DNA from: Hydractinia echinata
Lineage: Eukaryota > Cnidaria > Hydrozoa > Anthoathecata > Hydractiniidae
Assembly: GCA_030067915.1 (NCBI GenBank)
Contig: JASGCC010000639.1
Coordinates: forward strand, 1-64,000
Direction: 5' to 3'
DNA length: 64,000 nt
Shown: one piece after another, positions 55,787 to 64,000 of the stretch
Position numbering within the stretch: the first letter of the stretch is position 1
Layout: each line of letters opens with the position of its first letter
Made by a program: the position numbers and the translations under genes
Notes under the pieces: generated by a model
What the model was told of the DNA's origin: nothing
Database searches by the model: none
What the model saw: the letters and a program-made list of their open reading frames with translations, nothing else

Positions 55787-55858
55787 GAGATTCGAACTCG
55801 CGCCACCGAAGTGACTGGTGCCTTTAAACCAGCGCCTTAGACCGCTCGGCTATCCCCT
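55787..55858 (-). pseudogene. tRNA-Leu (AAG-like), acceptor damaged
   Basis: Enlarged anticodon loop (an extra A), C72 to A, and the 5' acceptor strand reduced to GGGGA-type sequence with several bases missing. Mirror of 27246. Confidence 0.6.
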
Positions 55859-56652
55859 CCTTTTCAAATACATAATGTGGACGAGCGTGCAGATAATATC
55901 GTATTTAAGCGTATTTAAGCCCTAGATGACAAACTTGAATGACCGAAATTTATGAAAAATTTAAATAAGTAAGTGACGCAAAATGATACGTTGATGCCCA
56001 ACCAGCTCTGCACATTCCACTGCTAGTGTATTTTTCGGGTGACTTTTGAGCAATCTAGAGGATTTTGCCTGTTGTGGGCGGAATACCTGCACAGTCAAGC
56101 AGTTTCAGCGCCCCGTCCTTCATGCAAGCGAAACATGTAAAATACTTTTTTTTAATATTCGCATATTTCTCCCGGCCAAATAGTTAAGCGGAAATAAGAC
56201 ATGTATTTCCATGACACGCTTAAACACTTAAGATCGTGAACCTTGAATATTAAAACGCCTTTAATTATTGCTTAACTATTTCACCGAGAGAAATATGCAA
56301 ATTTAAAAAAATATAATAACAATCCTTCTCGCATTGGCGAAAAGTAGCCTTGTTCCACTTGATTTTGCTTAAACTTCCGTCTATTTTTAGAGACACCGAT
56401 CGAAGTGTTTAAGCGTCATGAGGTTTCGATTTACAGCTTGTTGAGAACGATAGTCCGGATGAAAAGTCCTTACAGTCATGTTCACCATATTTCTGGATAA
56501 TTTCATAATTTCTAACATTGTACCCACAAGCAATAATTTAAGGCGTTTTAATATTCAAGGTTCTTGTCAAAACATTTCCGCTTACGTCAGCATAATCTAC
56601 TTTTTGGTTTCCCTGTACTTTCTTCGCACGGCATTTTATATCTTAAAAAGCA

Positions 56653-56734
56653 GGCAGGATGTCCGAGCGGTCTAAGGCGCTGGTTTTAGGCACCAGTCAC
56701 TTCGGTGGCGCGAGTTCGAATCTCGCTCCTGTCA
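56653..56734 (+). tRNA. tRNA-Leu-TAG: tRNA-Leu (UAG), slot hybrid
   Basis: 82 nt; one change (gatgtccgag). Slot A leader, slot B trailer. No counterpart in the left arm. Confidence 0.85.
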
Positions 56735-57215
56735 TCTTATCTTGCATGTCTGGAAATGTCGTCGGACAGAAGATCTCATTTACGCTTAAATACTTTGCCG
56801 CCAGAAACACGTGAAATTTTCAAAATAGAATTAACAAGTCTTCCTCGCATTGGGGAAAAGTAGCGCTTGTTCCACTTGATTTGCTTAAACTTCCATCTAT
56901 TTTTAGAGACACCGATCGGAAGTGTTTAAGCGTCATGAGGTTTCGATTTACAGCTTGTTGAGAACGATAGTCCGGATGAAAAGTCCTTACAGTCATGTCA
57001 CAATATTTCTGGATAATTTCATAATTTCTAACATTTTACCCACAAGCAATAATTTACGGCGTTTTAATTTCAAAGTTACTTGTCAGCGGATGGTTTTAGG
57101 ACTTCGGATCTTAGGATAATTGGTTAGAGCAAAAACATTTCTGCTAACGTCAGAATAAGTTACTTTTTGGTTTCCCTGTACTTTCTTGGCACGGCATTTT
57201 ATATCTTAAAAAGCA

Positions 57216-57296
57216 GGCAGGATGGCCGAGCGGTCTAAGGCGCTGGTTTTAGGCACCAGTCACTTCGGTGCGCGAGTTCGAATCTCGCTCCTGTCA
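57216..57296 (+). tRNA. tRNA-Leu-TAG: tRNA-Leu (UAG), slot A, one base short
   Basis: 81 nt; one G lost in the variable arm (ggtgcgcg). Confidence 0.75.
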
Positions 57297-57678
57297 ACTT
57301 ATCATACATGTCTGGAAATGACATCGGACAAACGTTACTTATTTCCGCTTAACTATTTCGTCGAGAAAAATACGGACTTTTTTAAAAAAGTATTTTACAA
57401 GTTTCGCTTGCATGAATGACGGGAGCGCTGAAACTGCTTTACTGTGCAGGTATTCCACCCAAAAACAGGCAAAACCTCTAGATTGCTCAAAAATCACCCG
57501 AAAAATACACTTGCAGTGGAATGTGCAGAGCTGGTTGGGCATCAACGTATCATTTTGTGTCACTTACTTATTTAAATTTTTCATAAATTTTGGTCATTCA
57601 TATTTGTCATCTAGTGCTTAAATACGCGAAATACGATATTATCTGCACGCTCGTCCACATTATGTATTTGAAAAGGCG

Positions 57679-57759
57679 GGCAGGATGGCCGAGCGGTCTA
57701 AGGCGCTGGTTTAAGGCACCATTCACTTCGGTGGCGCGATTCGAATCTCGCTCCTGTCA
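57679..57759 (+). tRNA. tRNA-Leu-AAG: tRNA-Leu (AAG), slot B, one base short
   Basis: 81 nt; one T-stem base lost (gcgattcg), ACCAT stem end, proximal T4 after A73. Mirror of the AAU copy 25859. Confidence 0.68.
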
Positions 57760-58234
57760 TTTTATCTTGCATGTCTGAAATGTCGTCGGACAGAAGATCT
57801 CGTTTACGCTTAAATACTTTCTCGCCGTAAGCGCGAACTTTTCAAAATATAATTAACAAGTCTTCCTCGCATTGGGGAAAACGTAGCGCTTGTTCCACTT
57901 GATTTTGCTTAAACTTCCGTCTATTTTTAGAGACACGATCTGAAGTGTTTAAGCGTCATGAGATTTCGATTTACACTTGTTGAGAACGATAGTCCGGATG
58001 AAACGTCCTTACAGTCATGTTCAACATATTTCTGTATATTTCATAATTTCAACATTTTACCCACAAGCAATAATTTACGGCGTTTTAATATTCAAAGTTA
58101 CTTGTCAGCGGATGGTTTTAGGACTTCGGATCTTAGGATAATTGGTTAGAGCAAAAACATTTCTGCTAACGTCAAATAAGTTACTTTTTGGTTTCCCTGT
58201 ATTCTTGGCACGGCATTTTATATCTTAAAAAGCA

Positions 58235-58316
58235 GGCAGGATGGCCGAGCGGTCTAAGGCGCTGGTTTTAGGCACCAGTCACTTCGGTGGCGCGAGTTCG
58301 AATCTCGCTCCTGTCA
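58235..58316 (+). tRNA. tRNA-Leu-TAG: tRNA-Leu (UAG), slot A, consensus copy
   Basis: Exact UAG consensus; mirror of 25292, also exact. Confidence 0.95.
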
Positions 58317-58687
58317 ACTTATCATACATGTCTGGAAATGACGTCGGACAAACGTTCTTATTTCCGCTTAACTATTTCGCCGAGAGAAAATGCGAACTTA
58401 AAAAAATATATTTTAAAGTTTCGCTTGCATGAATGACGGGGCGCTGAAACTGTTTGACTGTGCAGGTATTCCCCCAAAACAGCAAAACCCTCTAGATTGC
58501 TCAAATGTCACCCAAAAATACACTTGCAGTGGAATGTGCAGAGTGGTTGGGCATAACGTATCATTTTGCGTCACTTACTTTTTGAATTTTTCATAAATTT
58601 CGGTTACTCATGTTTGTCATCTAGTGCTTAAATACGCGAAATACGATATTATCTGCACGCTCGTCCACATTATGTATTTGAAAGGCG

Positions 58688-58764
58688 GGCAGGATGACCG
58701 AGCGGTCTAAGCACTGGTTTAAGGCACCAGTCACTTCGGTGGCGCGAGTCGAATCTTCCTGTCA
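58688..58764 (+). tRNA. tRNA-Leu-AAG: tRNA-Leu (AAG), slot B, five bases short
   Basis: 77 nt; losses in T-loop and 3' T-stem (gagtcgaatcttcctg) and before the anticodon stem (aagcactgg). Confidence 0.5.
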
Positions 58765-59246
58765 TCTTATCTTGCATGTCTGGAAATGTCGCCGGAGAGA
58801 AGATCTCGTTTACGCTTAAATACTTTGCCGCCAGAAACACGCGAATTTTCCAAAATATAATTAACAAGTCTTCCTCGCATTGGGGAAAAACAGCGCTTGT
58901 TCCACTTGATTTTTTTTAAACTTCCGTCTATTTTTAGAGACACCGATCTGAAGTGTTTAATCGTCATGAGATTTCGATTTACAACTTGTTGAGAACGATG
59001 GTCCGGATGAAACTTCCTTACAGTCATGTTCAACATATCTCTGTATATTTCATAATTTCTAACATTTTATCCACAAGCAATAATTTACGGCGTTTTAATA
59101 TCAAAGTTCACTTGTCAGCGGATGGTTTTAGGACTTCGGATCTTAAGATAATTGGTTAGAGCAAAAACATTTCTGCTAACGTCAGAATAAGCTACTTTTT
59201 GGTTTCCTGTATTTTCTTGGCACGGCATTTTATATCTTAAAAAGCA

Positions 59247-59328
59247 GGCAGGATGGCCGAGCGGTCTAAGGCGCTGGTTTTAGGCACCAGTCACTTCTGT
59301 GGCGCGAGTTCGAATCTCGCTCCTGTCA
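59247..59328 (+). tRNA. tRNA-Leu-TAG: tRNA-Leu (UAG), slot A
   Basis: 82 nt; one variable-loop change (cttctgtgg). Confidence 0.88.
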
Positions 59329-59703
59329 ACTTATCATACATGTCTGGAAATGACGTCGGACAAACGTTCTTATTTCCGCTTAACTATTTCGCCGAGAGAA
59401 ATATGCGAATTTAAAAAATAATATTTAAAGTTTCGTTGCATGAATGACGGGGCGCTGAAACTGTTTGACTGTGCAGGTATTCGCCCCAAAAACAGGCAAA
59501 ACCCTCTAGATTGCTCAAAGTCACCCGAAAAATACACTTGCAGTGGAATTGCAGAGCTGGTTGGGCATCAACGTATCATTTTGCGTCACTTACTTATTTA
59601 AATTTTCATAAATTTCGGTCATTCATGTTTGTCATCTAGTGCTTAAATACGCGGAAATACGATATTATCTGCACGCTCGTCCACATTATGTATTTGAAAA
59701 GCG

Positions 59704-59783
59704 GGCAGGATGCCGAGCGGTCTAAGCGCTGGTTTAAGGCACCAGTCACTTCGGTGGCGCGAGTTCGAATCTCGCTCCTGTCA
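59704..59783 (+). tRNA. tRNA-Leu-AAG: tRNA-Leu (AAG), slot B, two bases short
   Basis: 80 nt; one G lost near position 9 and one before the anticodon stem. Confidence 0.68.
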
Positions 59784-60256
59784 CTATCATACTTGTCTGG
59801 AAATGTCGTCGGACAGAAGATCTCGTTTACGCTTAATACTTTGCCGCCAGAAACACGCAAATTTTCAAAATATAATTAACAAGTCTTCCTCGCATTGGGG
59901 AAAAGTAGCGCTTGTTCCACTTGATTTTGCTTAAACTTCCGTCTATTTTTAGAGACACCGATCTGAAGTTTAAGCGTCATCAGATTTCGATTTACAACTT
60001 GTTGAGAACGATAGTCCGGATGAAAGTCCTTACAGTCATGTTCACAATATTTCTGGATAATTTCATATTTCTAACATTTTACCCACAAGCAATAATTTAC
60101 GGCGTTTTAATTTCAAAGTTCACTTGTCAGCGGATGGTTTTAGGACTTCGGATCTTAGGATAATTGGTTAGAGCAAAAACATTTGTGCTAACGTCAGAAT
60201 AAGTTACTTTTTGGTCCTGTACTTTCTTGGCACGGGATTTTATATCTTAATAATGA

Positions 60257-60338
60257 GGCACGATGGCCGAGCGGTCTAAGGCGCAGGTTTAAGGCACTAG
60301 TCACTTCGGTGGCGCGAGTTCGAATCTCGCTCCTGTCA
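60257..60338 (+). tRNA. tRNA-Leu-AAG: tRNA-Leu (AAG), degraded acceptor and anticodon stem
   Basis: 82 nt; GGCACGA acceptor and CAGGT/ACTAG stem exactly as in mirror 23229, with proximal T4. Confidence 0.6.
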
Positions 60339-60818
60339 TTTTATCTTGCATGTCTGGAAATGTCGTCGGACAGAAGATCTCGTTTACGCTTAAGTACTTT
60401 GCCGCCAGAAACACGCAAATTTTTCAAAATATAATTAACAAGTCTTCCTCGCATTGGGAAAAGTAGCGCTTGTTCCACTTGATTTTGCTTTAAACTTCGT
60501 CTATTTTTAGAGACACCGATCTGAAGTGTTTAAGCGTCATCAGATTTCATTTACAACTTGTTGAGAACGATAGTCCGGTTGAAAATCCTTACAGTCATGT
60601 TCAACATATTTCTGGATAATTCATAATTTCAAACATTTTACCCACAAGCAATAATTTACGGTGTTTTAATATTCAAAGTTCACTTGTCAGCGGATGGTCT
60701 TAGGACTTCGGATCTTAAGATAATTGGTTAGAGAAAAAACATTTCTGCTAACGTCAGAAAAGCTACTTTTTGGTTTCCCTGTACTTTCTTGGCACGGCAT
60801 TTTATATCTTAAAAAGCA

Positions 60819-60896
60819 GCAGGATGGCCGAGCGGTCTAGAGCGCTGGTTTTTACCAGTCACTTCGGTGGCGCGAGTTCGAATCTCGCTCCTGTCA
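60819..60896 (+). pseudogene. tRNA-Leu with deleted anticodon loop, slot A
   Basis: 78 nt; ctggtttttaccag leaves no leucine anticodon, and one acceptor G is missing. Mirror 22663 retains the loop. Confidence 0.65.
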
Positions 60897-61258
60897 ACTT
60901 ATCATACATGTCTGTAATGATGTAAGACATCCGCTTAACTATTTCGCCGAGAGAAATACGGGAATTTAAAAAAAATATTTTACAAGTTTCGCTTGCATGA
61001 ATGACGGGAGCGCTGAAACTGCTTTACTGTGCAGGTATTCCACCCAAAAACGCAAAACCCTCTAGATTGCTCAAAAGTCACCCGAAAAATACACTTCAGT
61101 GGAATTGCAGAGCTGGTTGGGCATCAACGTATCATTTTGTGTCACTTACTTATTTAATTTTTCATAAATTTCGGTCATTCATGTTGTCATCTAGTGCTTA
61201 AATACGCGGAAATACGATATTATCTGCACGCTCGTCCACATTATGTATTTAAAAGGCA

Positions 61259-61340
61259 GGCAGGATGGCCGAGCGGTCTAAGGCGCTGGTTTAAGGCACC
61301 AGTCACTTCGGTGGCGCGAGTTCGAATCTCGCTCCTGTCA
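61259..61340 (+). tRNA. tRNA-Leu-AAG: tRNA-Leu (AAG), slot B, consensus copy
   Basis: Exact AAG consensus; mirror of 22209. Confidence 0.94.
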
Positions 61341-61815
61341 TCTTTGTTGCATGTCTGGAAATGTCGTCGGACAGAAGTTCTCGTTTACGCTTAAATACTT
61401 TGCCGCCAGAAACACGCGAACTTTTCAAAATATAATTAACAAGTCTTCCTCGCATTGGGAAAAGTAGCGCTTGTTCCACTTGATTTTGCTTAAACTTCGT
61501 CTATTTTTAGAGACACCGATCTGAAGTGTTTAAGCGTCATCAGATTTCGATTTACAACTTGTTGAGAACGATAGTCCGGAAAATCCTTACAGTCATGTTC
61601 AACTATTTCTGGATAATTTCATAATTTCAAACATTTTACCCACAAGCAATAATTTACGGCGTTTTAATATTCAAAGTTCACTTGTCAGCGGATGGTTTAG
61701 GACTTCGGATCTTAAGATAATTGGTTAGAGAAAAACATTTCTGCTAACGTCAGCAAAAGCTACTTTTTGGTTTCCCTATACTTTCTTGGCACGGCATTTT
61801 ATATCTTAAAAAGCA

Positions 61816-61895
61816 GGCAGGATGGCCGAGCGGTCTAGGCGCTGGTTTAGGCACCAGTCACTTCGGTGGCGCGAGTTCGAATCTCGCTCCTGTCA
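61816..61895 (+). tRNA. tRNA-Leu-TAG: tRNA-Leu (UAG), slot A, six-base loop
   Basis: 80 nt; one T lost in the anticodon loop and one A lost in the D-arm. Confidence 0.62.
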
Positions 61896-62273
61896 ACTTA
61901 TCATACATGTCTGTAAATGATGTCGGACAAACGTTCTTATTTCCGCTTAACTATTTCGCCGAGAAAATACGGGAATTTTAAAAAAAAGTATTTTACAAGT
62001 TTCGCTTGCATGAATGACGGAGCGCTGAAACTGCTTGACTGTGCAGGTATTCCACCCAAAAACAGGCAAAACCCTCAGATTGCTCAAAAGTCACCCGAAA
62101 AATACTCTTGCAGTGGAATGTGCAGAGCTGGTTGGGCATCAACGTATCATTTTGCGTCACTTACTTATTTAAATTTTTCATAAATTCGGTCATTCATGTT
62201 TGTCATCTAGTGCTTAAATACGGAAATACGATATTATCTGCACGCTCGTCCACATTATGTATTTGAAAAGGCG

Positions 62274-62354
62274 GGCAGGATGGCCGAGCGGTCTAAGCGC
62301 TGGTTTAAGGCACCAGTCACTTCGGTGGCGCGAGTTCGAATCTCGCTCCTGTCA
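62274..62354 (+). tRNA. tRNA-Leu-AAG: tRNA-Leu (AAG), slot B, one base short
   Basis: 81 nt; one G lost before the anticodon stem. Confidence 0.78.
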
Positions 62355-62829
62355 TCTTATGTTGCATGTCTGGAAATGTCGTCGGACAGAAGATCTCGTT
62401 TACGCTTAAATACTTTGCCGCCAGAAACACGCAACTTTTCAAAATATAATTAACAAGTCTTCCTCGCATTGGGGAAAAACAGCGCTTTTCCACTTGATTT
62501 GCTTAAACTTCCGTCTATTTTTAGAGACACCGATCTGAAGTGTTTAAGCGTCATGAGATTTCGATTTACAACTTGTTGAGAACGATAGTCCGGATGAAAC
62601 GTCCTTACAGTCATCTTCAAATATTCTGAGAATTTCATAATTTCTAACATTTTACCCACAAGCAATAATTTACGGCGTTTTAATATTCAAAGTTCACTTG
62701 TCAGCGGATGTTTTAGGACTTCGGATCTTAAGATAATTGGTTAGAGCAAAAACATTTCTGCTATCGTCAAAAGCTACTTTTTGGTTTCCCTGTACTTTCT
62801 TGGCACGGCATTTTATATCTTAAAAAGCA

Positions 62830-62911
62830 GGCAGGATGGCCGAGCGGTCTAAGGCGCTGGTTTTAGGCACCAGTCACTTCGGTGGCGCGAGTTCGAATCT
62901 CGCTCCTGTCA
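62830..62911 (+). tRNA. tRNA-Leu-TAG: tRNA-Leu (UAG), slot A, consensus copy
   Basis: Exact UAG consensus. Intact mirror of the truncated copy at 20640. Confidence 0.95.
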
Positions 62912-63283
62912 ACTTATCATACATGTCTGTAAATGATGTAAGACATTTCCGCTTAACTATTTCGCCGAGAGAAATACGGGAATTTTAAAAAAAAGTATTT
63001 TACAAGTTTCGCTTGCATGAATGACGGGAGCGCTGAAACTGCTTACTGTGCAGGTATTCCACCCAAAAACAGGCAAAACCCTCTAGATTGCTCAAAAGTC
63101 ACCCGAAAATACACTTTCAGTGGAATGTGCAGAGCTGGTTGGGCATCAACGTATCATTTTGTGTCACTTACTTATTTAAATTTTTCATAAATTTCGGTCA
63201 TTCATGTTTGTCATCTAGTGCTTAAATACGCGGAAATACGATATTATCTGCACGCTCGTCCACATTATGTATTTGAAAAGGCG

Positions 63284-63365
63284 GGCAGGATGGCCGAGCG
63301 GTCTAAGGCGCTGGTTTAAGGCACCAGTCACTTCGGTGGCGCGAGTTCGAATCTCGCTCCTGTCA
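63284..63365 (+). tRNA. tRNA-Leu-AAG: tRNA-Leu (AAG), slot B, consensus copy
   Basis: Exact AAG consensus; mirror of 20182. Confidence 0.95.
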
Positions 63366-63850
63366 TCTTTGTTGCATGTCTGGAAATGTCGTCGGACAGA
63401 AGATCTCGTTTACGCTTAAATACTTTGCCGCCAGAAACACGCGAACTTTTCAAAATATAATTAACAAGTCTTCCTCGCATTGGGGAAAAACAGCGCTTGT
63501 TCCACTTGCATTTGCTTAAACTTCCGTCTATTTTTAGAGACACCGATCTGAAGTGTTTAAACGTCATGAGATTTCGATTTACAACTTGTTGAGAACGATG
63601 ATCCGGATGAAACGTCCTTACAGTCATGTTCAACATATCTCTGTATAATTTCATCATTTCTAACATTTTACCCACAAGCAATAATTTACGGCGTCTTAAT
63701 ATTCAAAGTTCACTTTTAAGCGGAATGGTTTTAGGACTTCGGATCTTAAGATAATTGGTTAGAGCAAAAACATTTCTGCTATCGTCAGCAAAAGCTAATT
63801 TTTGGTTTCCCTGTACTTTGTTGGCACGGCATTTTATATCTTAAAACGCA

Positions 63851-63932
63851 GGCAGGATAGCCGAGCTGTCTAAGGCGCTGGTTATAGGCACCAGTCACTT
63901 CGGTGGCGCGTGTTCGAATCTCGCTCCTGTCA
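63851..63932 (+). tRNA. tRNA-Leu-TAG: tRNA-Leu (UAG-like, U33 lost), slot A
   Basis: 82 nt; loop TATAGGC (A at 33), GATAGCCGAGCTG D-arm, T-stem mismatch (gcgtgttcg). Confidence 0.65.
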
Positions 63933-64000
63933 ACTTATCATACATGTCTGTAAATGATGTAGGACAAACGTTCTTATTTCCGCTTTACTATTTCGCTGAG

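Larger units (their letters stand above)
51986..56215 (-). repeat. tRNA-Leu dimer array, block 7 (minus orientation)
   Basis: The array resumes at cgggtgac immediately after the PLE tail, so the element sits inside one spacer A with only a short T-run missing. Eight tRNA copies follow. Mirror of block 3. Confidence 0.92.
50178..64000 (-). repeat. Right arm of the giant imperfect inverted repeat (runs off the window)
   Basis: Reverse-complement partner of 19550-32942. Start coordinates plus partner ends sum to about 83.10-83.14 kb near the PLE and about 83.55-83.62 kb further out; the step is the extra half unit at 56440-56990. The arm is open at the window edge, so its true length is unknown. 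Confidence 0.85.
56216..64000 (+). repeat. tRNA-Leu dimer array, block 8 (plus orientation)
   Basis: Fifteen tRNA copies in plus orientation, continuing past the window end. Mirror of 19550-26830 except for one extra ~510 bp half unit (about 56440-56990) missing from the left arm. Single-base losses are much more frequent here than in the mirror copies. Confidence 0.92.

Noticed and set aside
345..63681. Many 60-155 codon reading frames throughout the array
   Set aside because: They recur with the unit period, on both strands, and change frame with every indel. Those beginning MAERSKALVLG are direct translations of the tRNA gene. No codon bias or domain supports a protein.

Overview
This is eukaryotic, probably metazoan, sequence; I cannot name the species. 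About 57 kb of the 64 kb is a tandem array of class II leucine tRNA genes in AT-rich spacer DNA. The other ~6 kb is two copies of one Penelope-like retroelement (PLE). Animal origin is inferred from the metazoan-style tRNA-Leu body (long variable arm, A73, anticodon-loop layout) and from the PLE reverse transcriptase. I see no host protein-coding gene. The many 60-155 codon reading frames in the array are repeat shadows, and several are simply translations of a tRNA gene.

The basic unit is a ~1.0 kb dimer: tRNA-Leu with anticodon UAG (slot A), ~380 bp spacer A, tRNA-Leu with anticodon AAG (slot B), ~470 bp spacer B. I count 108 full-length or nearly full-length tRNA copies: 56 UAG, 46 AAG, two AAU, one AAC and three with a damaged anticodon region. 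There are also several fragments. Many copies match an 82-nt consensus exactly, so the array is kept homogeneous or is young. Others carry stem mismatches or one- to five-base deletions.

Orientation changes repeatedly: + from 1 to ~17182; - from ~17183 to ~26830 (N gap 18506-18605); + from ~26840 to 31146; inverted partial PLE copy 31147-32942 followed by an N gap 32943-33009; - from ~33043 to ~44980; + from ~44990 to 46866; - from ~46867 to 47691; PLE 47692-51985; - from 51986 to ~56215; + from ~56216 to the end.

The region from ~19550 to 32942 and the region from ~50178 to 64000 are inverted copies of each other, unit by unit and including the PLE 3' part and its junction. The window therefore holds a very large imperfect palindrome with a ~17 kb spacer, and its right arm runs off the end. 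Higher-order repeats of ~4.13 kb (6.3-12.9 kb) and ~1.5 kb (39.4-41.95 kb) record later unequal exchange.

The PLE at 47692-51985 is truncated at its 5' end. It has an open N-terminal region, one in-frame TGA, then an RT domain broken by two single-base frameshifts. It ends in a ~1.7 kb non-coding tail with no visible GIY-YIG endonuclease. Single-base losses cluster in particular segments, so some apparent tRNA and PLE defects may be consensus errors in a hard-to-assemble repeat.
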